Source: Caenorhabditis elegans (lineage: Eukaryota > Nematoda > Chromadorea > Rhabditida > Rhabditidae). Taken from it: a stretch of DNA of 64,000 nucleotides. Of the stretch, positions 11,879 to 22,200 are shown piece after piece. Position 1 is the first letter of the stretch, and every line of letters begins with the position of its first letter. A model generated the notes under the pieces. That model had not been told where the DNA came from and did not search any database. It saw nothing but the letters and a program-made list of their open reading frames with translations. The position numbers were made by a program, and so were the translations under genes. The stretch is taken from the NCBI RefSeq assembly GCF_000002985.6, contig NC_003284.9:9548001-9612000 (forward strand), given 5' to 3'.

Positions 11879-13087
11879 AAAGCTGCATCTCAGCTGTTAA
11901 CTGCCTTCAAGCTTTCCATGAAACCATTCCTCAGATCTTCATGTCGGTTCGCCCCGTCCCATCGCCGCTCGCTCTCATCCACAAGAATTTTGTTCAAGTT
12001 TTCATCTGTGTGTTTCCTTTCTTTTTTCATTGTTTTCATTTTTCAATCCTATTTTTGTTTGCCACACACTTTTTATGACCCTCTCTGCAATGGATAAATG
12101 ACACTACAGCCGGAGCAATGAATGAGCTTTCAGCCCCCAATTTAATTTTTATTTGCTTTTTTTTTCATAAATTTTAATGTGCAACTATCTTTTCATGTTT
12201 AAAAATCTTAACCTCAAAAGTCTTCCTCACCCAACAAAATATTTTTCTGTGCATCGACTGTTCTGTCTTTTGTCCTACGCAGATGCCCTCTGTCTTCTCC
12301 ACTTTCAACAAACCTGATGCTTATAAAAATTTGACACGCATTTTTACTAATACTCCCGACAGAATCTCTTTCCGTAGACACCCTCATCGTCTTAGATCCT
12401 CTGACCCCCCCCCCTCACTCCATTAAACTCGCCGCGATACCTGCTATTATGAGTGTAGCTTCTTCCCTTTCTCTTTTTGATACTTTGTACCATTGCATTA
12501 GTTACATTTGTGTGTTTCATATTTTAAGTTCAGTGACCGGTTTGTTATATCCTCTTCTTTTCTGCATCTTGCTCCCATCTCTGTCACCCCTCTCTCTATC
12601 CCGCTCTACATTTTGTGGCGACTGACTTTTTTTTTTGGCTGGTAGTTGTCTAGAATTGAGTTCGTTGAGCCTATCCAAGTTAATCTGACTCATTTTCATT
12701 GCTAACCTGTTGAGTCGCGTGCATTCGTGTATTCGTTTTTTGAATTGCACCGCCCATTTCCACGCACTACAGTTTTTGTAATAAAGTTTGTTAAAGTTTT
12801 CGTTTTTTATCTTATTGAACTCCAGATGTATTTTTATATGTCTGAGCATTTTAAGTGTTATCAAATCTAATTATGTTTCTCAGGGAATGTTATTACTTAT
12901 ATCCACCGAGAAATTTCAATACTCACCTATTTTGGAAGATTCAATGAAACAAAATTACATTAAGTACGAGTTTTTTAAAACCTTCTCGTGATAAAAGAAT
13001 ACAGTTTCACTTTCACAGAACTTTTCAGGGCGGTTCAAAAATACAAAAACGTTGTCAGATAAAATAGTCCTGGCAATAAAAAATAGC
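11879..13087 (+). other. 3' UTR and downstream region of the repeat gene, with poly(A) signal
   Basis: After the stop at 11876-11878 there is a pyrimidine-rich non-coding stretch. The first good AATAAA is at 12780-12785, which would give a 3' UTR of about 900 bases. A nearer, weaker signal could also be used. I see no other gene before the tRNA. Confidence 0.5.
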
Positions 13088-13160
13088 TGATCTCGGGCGG
13101 GCTCGAACCACCGACCTTCTGTGTGTTAGACAGATGTGATAACCACTACACCACGAGACC
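13088..13160 (-). tRNA. tRNA-Val (anticodon AAC)
   Basis: Read on the minus strand, GGTCTCG (13160-13154) pairs with CGAGATC (13095-13089) as the acceptor stem with one G-U pair, and the discriminator base is A at 13088. The D arm contains GTGGTTATC, and the T arm contains GGTTCGAGCC. The anticodon loop CTAACAC sits between TCTGT and ACAGA, so the anticodon is AAC, which reads valine codons. The gene is 73 bases without an intron. A run of T (plus-strand A at 13078-13083) follows as the expected RNA polymerase III terminator. Confidence 0.95.
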
Positions 13161-13264
13161 ACGATGTACGGAAAACATTAAGAAAATACACAAACGGAGC
13201 TACCATTGCACAGACTAATAGTGAATAACTGAAATACGATCAAATTATTGAAAGAAAGTAGCTT

Positions 13265-13672
13265 TTAATTCACTCTAACCACTATGCCTGAAAATTCTTT
13301 TCTTTTTTTTTTGACGTGGACGCTTCTAGAACCTACTGAAATGTTGTTGATAAACTCAGAAAAAACTAAAAGATTGGAACAATTAACCGAGGAAAGTTTC
13401 CGAAAAAAGTCCACTTTAAGTCAGTTATCAATTTTTAAAGTAATAAAATCAGTATATTATTCAACAAGTAGCAGGATTAAATACGTTTTAATTGTCCTCT
13501 TACCATTATGTTTGAAAGTTCAGTTTTTTGACCTGGAACTTTCTGGAGCCTACAGAAATTGTGCTCTTAAATTCAGAAAGAACTAAAAATTTGCAACAAT
13601 TCACCGAAGAAACATTACGAAAAATATCCACTTCAGGTCAGATATTAACTTTAAAGTTTAAAAATCTCAGTT
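13265..13672. repeat. Diverged tandem duplication in intergenic DNA
   Basis: Two copies lie head to tail, at about 13265-13440 and 13495-13672. Shared landmarks in the same order are an ACCA(C/T)TATG start, GAACTTTCTGGAGCCTAC versus GCTTCTAGAACCTACTGAAA, TCAGAAA(A/G)AACTAAAA, CAATT(A/C)ACCGA(G/A)GAAA and CCACTT. They have no sustained reading frame. This looks like an old duplicated fragment of unknown origin. Confidence 0.6.
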
Positions 13673-13913
13673 AATTTTTCATTCTGTAAATGTACTCTAC
13701 TTCATTCTGTAAATGTGCTCCATTATGCCGAAAATAGAACTTTGATTGTTTTCCTCCACATGTCGTAGTCCACTTTTACGTATATCTATTTGAGCTCAAA
13801 TTTCTCGGAAATGATACTCCAAGTTGAATGTAACTTCACAGAAATTAAAATAAATCAACTTTATTAAATCAATGCAATATGTATATAAGAGAAAAGTGAA
13901 AGTGACTAGTGGT

Positions 13914-16900
13914 TCAAATCTGATTTTCATTGTCAATTGTATACGTTGTTTTGCCTCCCGACTTGTGCACAAGGTAAATATTGGTGAGCATCATTTTTTG
14001 ACTTATTGCTTTACACATATCATAAACAGTTAGTAAGGCAATCTGCAATTTATTCAATAAAATATTATAATAATAGTGACTAATAACTTACAGTACAAGC
14101 AGTCAATGCTTCCATCTCAACTCCAGTATTTCCACTGCACCTGGCAGTTGAAATGCAATGAAGTTTTGAGTTTTCAATATCATGATTAAATACGGTGTCC
14201 ACAAAATCAAGACGTATTGGATGACATAATGGAATCAGATTTGCAACTTGTTTTGCACCCAAAATGCTTGCAATCTAAAAATAAAAACGATCATAACAAC
14301 ATTAAAAATCCACTCTAAAAGTTTTACCTTGGCAACGGTTAAGACATCTCCTTTCTTGATGGTATTTTCAGATATTTGGCGGGATATCTCAGCGGTCAGC
14401 TTGAAAATGACAATTTTTTTAAAAAATTAATGCACATGAAATAAATGTTTTGTTCGGTCAGGAGCCACAAATTAGTATATGTTTCAAATTTGACTAAAGT
14501 GTGTGAACAAGAAAATAATTTTGTGATAATAAAATTGAATGGGTTTTAACACTACATATACAATATTTTTTGAATTAGCTGGAAAAAATACACATTTTTT
14601 TTTTCTTAAAAAAGAGTTGTGGATGTGGGGGAAATTCTTTTTAAATGTAGTATTCGTTTTCAAACTAAGAGGAATAACAAAATAAAAAACTGTAAAACGC
14701 AATTAAAATTCAGCATGCTAAAAGTCACGAATAACTTTTAAAATTTAAATAGAGAAAATAATAGAAAAAAACAAAAACAAAATGTGTGTCGATACTACAA
14801 AGATTTATGTTTTCATTGAATAAAATACTGATGTTACGATTTTCCCATTTTAAGTAAATCATGAGTTAAAAATAAAAGAATTTGTTCCATATGAGCATAA
14901 TCTCATAATTCGTACTAAAACTTACAATGATTGTTCCTCTTGCCACAGCTGTTCTTGTGCTGGTATCTTTTTGAGAGACGTCAACTTGTTTTGCGTTGCC
15001 ATTGTTGTCCACATGAGTGAGCAAATGAGTAATTGAAGACACTGAACCGAAACTATTTCACCGGCTTCAAAATTTTGCAAAAACTTACCTGAGTAGGTTG
15101 TCGAGAAACATCGAATTTGAGAAATAAAAAAGTGACGAGAAGAATGCAAGTGACTATGATAAAGCGAACTAGATGGTAAGTGAACAAGTATAGAAGATGC
15201 GGATGTTACTGTAATAAAAATGAGATTCGAAAAACAGGTACCAAATTAATACCAGGAGTTAGCCCCCGATAAGAATCATTGGACGATTTGGCAGGTTCTT
15301 CAGAGCGTCCATTCCTGAAAACTGTATTTTTTTCCTACTCAAACAGTTTGATGGGCTACTTACCGGCATGTCTAGCTTTTTTGTTGTTAACGGCTTTTTG
15401 AATGACCTCGGAAAGCTGTTCGTCAGAGTCGCCACAACGAATTCTATCACGTAGACTTACTTCGGAATTTCCATGGAGGCATACCTTAAATTAATTGAAA
15501 TTAACCAAAATTCAAATTCAAACACAAATGTGAAGGAAGGACACAATCGGGTATGTTGTTGAATGAACATTTTCTATTTGCGGGCTGAGATTATGCATAA
15601 TAGCGGGAAATGTCAGTGAAAATTTTAGTTTATGCACTCTGAAATATTCAAGGTTTTTCCATATTCTTATTCAATGTTTTTTGATGTTCCAATTTTTCGA
15701 AGCATTAAGGTTTTGTGATAAATTTAGAACATTTATGCATGTTTTAAAGCCTACTGTTTTAATTAATATATTTTTTTAATCAATTTTATTAACGCATTAT
15801 TTCAGGAGGTCTTTCATAAAAATGATTATGATGGTACAAGTGAGAAATACTCGCAAAGTTTTGCACTTTTATCTGAAATTCTCCAAAATGAAAAATACAA
15901 CTTTTTATTAATAGACATTATTAATTGAAAATAAATACCTCAACGACACCTCGTAACTTCCTATAGACTAAAGATTGAATGCAAGCTTTATATAACTTGA
16001 AAACAAGTATTAAAGGTGTTAACAACGAGTTGAAAAGAAAAAAGGAACCTGAATGTTAGGGAACGAGACGAAATACAAAGGAGAAGAGCAGAGAGCACAA
16101 CTTGTGCAGAGCGGCGGCTGGGCGCAAATGAGGCCAGGTGGAGGAGGCAAGGCGATGACGAACGGAAAGGATCGCTTCGCACAAAATCTTATGTTATACA
16201 TTACATTTCGTCTCTCTTTCTCTCTCGGACACCCAACATTCACTTAGATTTTCGAAAGATGAGTTTATTACTGGCAAAGAATAAGAATGCAATATGATGA
16301 GAAAGGAATAAATACAAAAAAAGAGCGAAATCAATTGCGTCCTTGGAAGTGCCACGAAGGACGACGAATGAGCTATTATAAGGATGCATGATGTCATGTG
16401 AGAGGTTTCCGTAGATATTTCCTCCCAGAAAGATAAAATCAAAATAAGATTTATGAAATGAAAAGAGGAAGTCACTAGAAATCAACATGTTTATAAAACT
16501 TAATAATACATTAATGTTCTTCCGGTAATTTTCAAACTTTACATTTTTCAACTACTTACTTTCAAATTTCCATCAGCTGTTATTCTCAGCCTATTGCAAG
16601 TGTTACAAAAGTGATCTGACATCGAGGTGATAAACCCAAATTGTCCTTGGAATCCATCAATCTTATACGCTTTGGTTGTGTCATTCGGTGAGTCGGATAA
16701 CCGTATTACACCATCTCCGTATTTATCAACAATTAAATTAAGCATCTCTCGATAGCCAATGAAATTGTCATTTTTGAACTCATTACCCCCAAAAGGCATG
16801 AACTCTATGAAACGGACGTCTAGGTTACGATCTTTAGTAAGATTAACAAAATCAACAACTTCGTTCTCGTTTTGGTGTTTAAGAACAACTACGTTTAACT

Positions 16901-17979
16901 GAAAAAAATTATGGATATTTAATTGACAATGCTCAGAAATTGAGACTCGACTCACTTTAACTTTTGGGTAGTAACCTCTCGCTAATTCAATTGCTTTCCA
17001 AACTTTATCAAATCCGTCACGTCTTGTCATTTTGGCAAATTTTTCACGATCAAGGGAATCAATACTGATGTTTATCTAAATTTATTTAACTTTTAGAAAT
17101 TAAGTTTTTGTTGAAATTTCAAAAGTGTTTTGAAAAGCAAAAAGAGGATTGGATATGATTATTTGATTTGCTTCCACAAGTAATATTGTGGAAATGAATC
17201 GATAAACTTTTTAGGCAAACATGAAAACAAAAAGCACAAATGTCTCAATAATTTCCCAATTCTGATTGAAAAACATGTTTACTTTTGTCAATCCGGCATC
17301 TCTCAACTGTGGTAAAAATCTCTGCAAAACAAGACCATTTGTAGTTATACCAACTTCTTTGATTCCTGGAGTAGATGAGATCCCTTCTGTAATTGAATAT
17401 GCCATGTTTCTCCACTGAAGTCATATTTCTACAATAAACTCACCAACAATATGCACAATATCCTTTCTAATAGTCGGTTCACCTCCTGTCAGTCTAACTT
17501 TGTCAACGCCATGTGCAGCGAATAACTTTACAAGTCTTAATACTTCACTGTTTGAGAGCATTTTGTCTTTGGGCTTGAGAGGAACACCTTCGGCTGGCAT
17601 GCAGTAAAGACAACGGAAGTTGCATTTTTCCGTTAGCGATATCCTCAAATAAGTGTGCTCTCTCATAAACATGTCAAAAAATGGTGGCTGGCCTTTTGTG
17701 TGTTCAATCTGAAATTGAACGATGAACGACAAGTGAACTTTCAGAATTTTCTTATATTTTCTTATCTCTTTCTCTGATTTCTGAAGCTCATTTGCACAAT
17801 ATGTTTAAGAATACCTCTTGAATTTTTAGTCTGACTGCTTCTCTTTTTTGTTCGGGCGTCAACGTGAGTATTGGTTCGGCATGTTCTCGTAATGGAACAG
17901 TTAGTTGTTTTACAATTTCTTCTGTTGACGACTTGACCCGTGACCATTGAAATAACTTTTTTCCTGCTCGACAACTCAT
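13914..17979 (-). CDS. moc-5: Molybdenum cofactor biosynthesis protein MOCS1A/MOCS1B (MoaA plus MoaC)
   Basis: Makes cyclic pyranopterin monophosphate from GTP. Exons (5' to 3', minus strand): 17979-17815, 17708-17444, 17386-17283, 17075-16956, 16898-16560, 15484-15364, 15314-15259 (stop), 15208-15089, 15041-14926, 14399-14328, 14274-14092, 14042-13914. The MoaA half has the radical-SAM cluster CNFRCLYC, the TGGEPTIRKD motif, and the second cluster FCNTCNR with its third Cys in the next exon (VCLHGN). The exon at 15314-15259 ends in Gly-Gly-stop, as in human MOCS1A, giving 389 residues. Skipping it joins 15364 to 15208 in frame and adds a MoaC domain (LTHVDNNGNAKQVDVS, NLIPLCHP, YDMCKA, HKSGGK), about 577 residues in all. 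Convergent with the repeat gene and divergent from the SH3 gene. Confidence 0.97.
15485..16559 (-). other. Long intron of moc-5 with a GC- and purine-rich block
   Basis: Several other introns of this gene are near 50-100 bp, but this one is about 1.07 kb. Inside, about 16060-16190, is a plus-strand purine-rich, G+C-rich block unlike its AT-rich flanks. It has no supported exon; the open frames across it are low-complexity. A regulatory element or a nested RNA gene is possible, but nothing decides between them. Confidence 0.35.
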
Positions 17980-19028
17980 CTGTAATATTTATATCAAAAC
18001 ACTTTTAAAAATGCGGTGCGATTAATTTATTGATTAGGAATTGAGAAAAAAAACAAAACCTAGAGAAAAGGTGTAAAGTAAACTCCAAGCAGCACATTGT
18101 GGCTCTCACGCTCAAACATAAATCGTGGGCGTTGAAACCATAGAAAATGCAAAACGGAACAACGGGAATGTTTTGTCATCATACAGGTTGATGGGCACTC
18201 TACTCTGCATTGGTGATTTGCAATTCAATTCCGAAAAGTGATTTTTGTGTCGACGAAGGAGAAAACGAACGTGTTGCAGAGAACAAAAAGAAAAAGAGGG
18301 ATAGAGGCTCAGGAATTTTGGACTTTATATATCAGGAAATGTATTTTTAATGAAAATGAAATATCATGATTCGGTCTAACGATTTGAAAAACTCAGTAAC
18401 TTTTGAATGTCAATAAAAAATTTTTATTCCAGCTGTTGAAAAGTGTTACTATTCTATTTGATCATTTTGGCATTTTATGGATAATTTTTAACAATTTTCT
18501 TACTGTCGCTACTCCACCTTAATTAATTTCTGATGCAAGTTATTAATTTCTGATGCAAGTTATCAATGTCTGATTTTCAAATGGTTCGTGAAAATAAATC
18601 GAGGTTTTATCATTATCTTTTAATCAATATGATTCTGACGCTAGAAACACAATATTTCTGGAAGAGACAACAACATTGTTTGTCAAAAGATAAACAAGCG
18701 AATATATTTCAGAACATTTGTGTGCTCTTGACTATCATTTCCTCATAGTTTCTAAATCAGAAGGAGTGTTGCCATTATGAGTAAGTTAAATACCGTGTCC
18801 CAAAAATATAGTGTACTCATAAACCCCTTTTTTTAAAGTTGTCACGTCCTCCAAGTGTCCCATCTTCCAAACATCTCTATTTCTCTCTGTCTTTCTTTCT
18901 GACGTGTCTTTTTAACTCTTTTGGTGACCCCTGTAATTTGTACATTGTATAATAAAGCATAGACTATTTGAGACAGAGAGAGCGATGTGAAAAGGGCACT
19001 TGATACAACGTAAAAAAAATTGTTACAG
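17980..19028. other. Intergenic region between divergent moc-5 and the SH3 gene
   Basis: About 1.05 kb separates the moc-5 start from the first exon of the SH3 gene, so both promoters must lie here. I can see a 20-bp unit, TTAATTTCTGATGCAAGTTA, in tandem from 18522 to about 18562, and a CT-rich tract near 18875-18900. I see no clear TATA box. Confidence 0.4.
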
Positions 19029-19094
19029 CTGGCATCTTCAATCTGGGCGCTCGACGATCTTCGCTGATTGGGATGAAACTATGGAGATGGAGAG
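19029..19094 (+). CDS. Alternative first coding exon of the I-BAR-like SH3 gene
   Basis: The acceptor TTGTTACAG ends at 19028 and a GTGAGG donor begins at 19095. An ATG at 19073 gives MKLWRWR and leaves phase 1, exactly what the exon at 21379 requires. It is therefore a phase-compatible alternative to the first exon at 19296-19428. The acceptor implies trans-splicing or a further upstream leader exon. Transcript evidence is needed. Confidence 0.45.
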
Positions 19095-19295
19095 GTGAGG
19101 ATTTTTGGGGTAAAAATATTCAATCAATTTAAGTGACTCATACAAACACAAAAAAATCATGTTATCAAAATCCATTCAATAATAAAATTGCAAAAAATAA
19201 ATACGGAATGTTCCAATCTGCCTCCCTCATTCCCATCCCATTCCATTCTTTTGTTCTGTTTGTCCTGGTTTTCATCGAAATATTGATAAACTCCA

Positions 19296-22200
19296 ATGGA
19301 ATCTGCAACTGACGAGTTTTACTACCAATCTCGCATTCCACCACAGCCATCCCCTTTACCAGCTCAAACTCTTGAAATTAACGGTCACAAATATGTTCTC
19401 AATCATCGTTTCAAGAGTATCAAGATTGGTAAGTATGGTTATACGTCCGAGTGATTGGCAAACGACCTCGGGATACATACGTTTTGTTAGCCGGATAGTT
19501 ACGACGTGTTTTTTTGGAGGGAGAAGACGAACGGAATAGAAAACTTAGACATTAGTCATGCTTGTCAGTTGTGTCGCGCGTCTCTTTGTGCCAAAAAACT
19601 TCGCCACATGTTAAAAGGTTGGTCAACTTTTGTTTGTATCGAGGGAAATACTGAACTTAAATGCAACATTAATATTTTCATAGAATAAAATGTAAGTATT
19701 AGTTTCAAAAAGTTACATTTTAAAGCTTTATAATTTGCAGCTCAATTTATATTTTCAAATATCTCTGAGAAGCATGTGAAAATATAACTTTCATTTTGAG
19801 GTGTTCGTAACATTATATAAGTTCTCGTCTTCTGAACACTACCTAGAAATTTAATATATTGTTGGAATTGGAGTTGGAAATGTTGGAAATCATGTGGGGA
19901 TGCCCGAATGTAGGTGTCCCTGTAAGACAAAACTAGGCAAATCAATAAACACGATTTTTTAAGTGATAATGTGTATGTATTGTAGCTTTTACTTGTGAAT
20001 TAATTTCATAAGCAACTTAACTTAACTGTGCTAGTGGTATTTTTTGTTTAGTTACATTTTCCTAACAATGATACACTTATTTTGATTGAGCAAGATGCTC
20101 AACATATTTCTACTGTCTTTGATGTTTCACATGTATAACGCAAATTTTGAACATACATGTTCAAAAAATCATTATTTACTCACTTATTAACAACATTGGT
20201 ATGACAATGTAATTTAAATTGCGGTATATTAAATCAATAATTTTTTATGGTTTAAAATAAGTTTTGAGTTTTGACTACTTCTCTAAATTTTGAATAAATT
20301 ACAAAACGAGTTACTTGTAAAGATGCCGATCAACTTTTGTAGCACAATAATTAAAGTTGTCCTGTACTTTATTCATAGCTTTATTTAATTCTAAACAAAT
20401 TTTATTTTACTTCACGGGTCAGTGTTCAGAATTGAAACAATTAAAACAAACTAGAGTTCAATGTTTTACTAATAACACTCACTATCAGGTTTCTTTACAA
20501 GCTTAAACGATGCGTTTTTTATATTTTTATATTATTTAATTTCAAATTATTCAAATGTTGTTCAAAAAGTTGCATACGGCTTGTCATTTTTTTTTGTCAG
20601 ATGTCACCATTCTCTGTTGTCACGCTCTTAAAATTGATAGTGTCAAAATGTCAACAGTATTTCTTCACACAATCAGAATAGTCGCTTCAGAATGGCACAA
20701 AAACTTAAAGTAGGCGGCGATTTTTGGTTTTGTTTCACACTCTCCCAATCTGCCAGGTTTCTCGCCGCTTGGCGCCGATGCCCGGGTAATGTACATAATC
20801 AAACGCACGCAGCATACCAAAGTCGGGGCTCTTATCACTTGCACAACGCTTTTTCAATAGGTGCCTGCCGCACTGCGTCGTTTCATGAACTTGGTTGTAC
20901 GCTCGCCTCATTTTCTTATAGAGTGTACACTGTTTTAGGCGTTTTGCCGGCATAATGGCCATTATTTTACTCCAAAAATGAAATATTTTTTGTTTCATTC
21001 CTTTCTTATGACACATGTTGCGGTGATAACCATAATCGTTATGATGGAAAGTGGAATTCAGGAATGTTGGCAAACAAAATGACTTTATAACACTATTTCT
21101 TCAAAAAATATAGATATTTGTGTTTTATTGATTTAGGTTCACCGTCTTAGGGTTTTTTTAAGTTCTATAACTTGTTTAGTTGTATATTTTTTATAATATT
21201 TAGTGTCGCATGCCTTTAGCAATTAACAATATCAATAAAGAAAGTTTCTCGGATGGCAAAAGCGTTATCTACAACAGACCAACCCTGCCCATAAAATATT
21301 ATAAAACTTTTCCCGCAAAAGTAGTGCATTACTTATGAAAATTGAATGTCAAACAGTTTGCAAAAAGTTGGTTTTCAGTCTCTCATCGGTATCCACCAAT
21401 CATCCCGATGTCGGTCGACGAACAAGCGGTACCACCGGAGGTTTCGCCTTCAATGGCTGCCAACATTCCACAGATGGTCCACGATCAGCTAGCCGCACAG
21501 TTTTTGCCAGGTACCTCTTGTTTAGGTTAACATACACAACAAAATTTCAGCGGCAAAAAATCTTGGGCAAGCCGGAATGCATCTACTGAAAACATATTAC
21601 AGTAAGTATTTTTGATCAGAAAACAATAAGTTCTCTTACACAGTATTCTTTCTATGCTTTTGTTGTATTTTAAAAAACCTGAGAATGCCTAAATTGTGGC
21701 TCGAAAATAGCGGCAACAGGGAAAACAATCGGCGAAGAAAGATATAGGTTCCTTCGCTACGAGATATTCCCGCGCCAAAACGGTAGGCACTCTCATGATC
21801 TCATGGTTTCTTAATATTGTAAGAGATGAGAAGTAAAAAAAATTAGAAAACGTTACTGCAAAAAGTTGGCAAATATACGTTGAAAGTATTATAGTTATCA
21901 TGGTCGGGACGGTTTGTAACAATGGCTCAATAATGTGAATAAAATATACTCAGCTCATCCCATTTCTGTGTTAATAATTTGTTTATAACTCAATTCAGTT
22001 TGTATCGCAACACATGAAAACATGTGTAGTTGAAAGACGCATTCATAGAACTCGAGTTTTATATTTTCATAGTTTGTGCCTAAAAATTCAATGACAAAAA
22101 CTATATTTTTTGTGAGAGTGGAAATTGAAACATTTTCGTTTGCAATCCATATCAATGTAGGTCAAGAAAAATAGCTTTTCAATAATCACATCAAGTTTTC

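Noticed and set aside
16194-16551. Overlapping minus-strand ORFs of about 100 codons in the moc-5 intron
   Set aside because: They are hydrophobic, low-complexity, AT-driven frames, partly overlapping in two phases, and skipping them gives perfect MoaA continuity.
20692-20955. An 87-codon ORF in the first intron of the SH3 gene
   Set aside because: It coincides with a GC-rich block that looks like a dispersed repeat; both strands are open, which fits base composition rather than coding.
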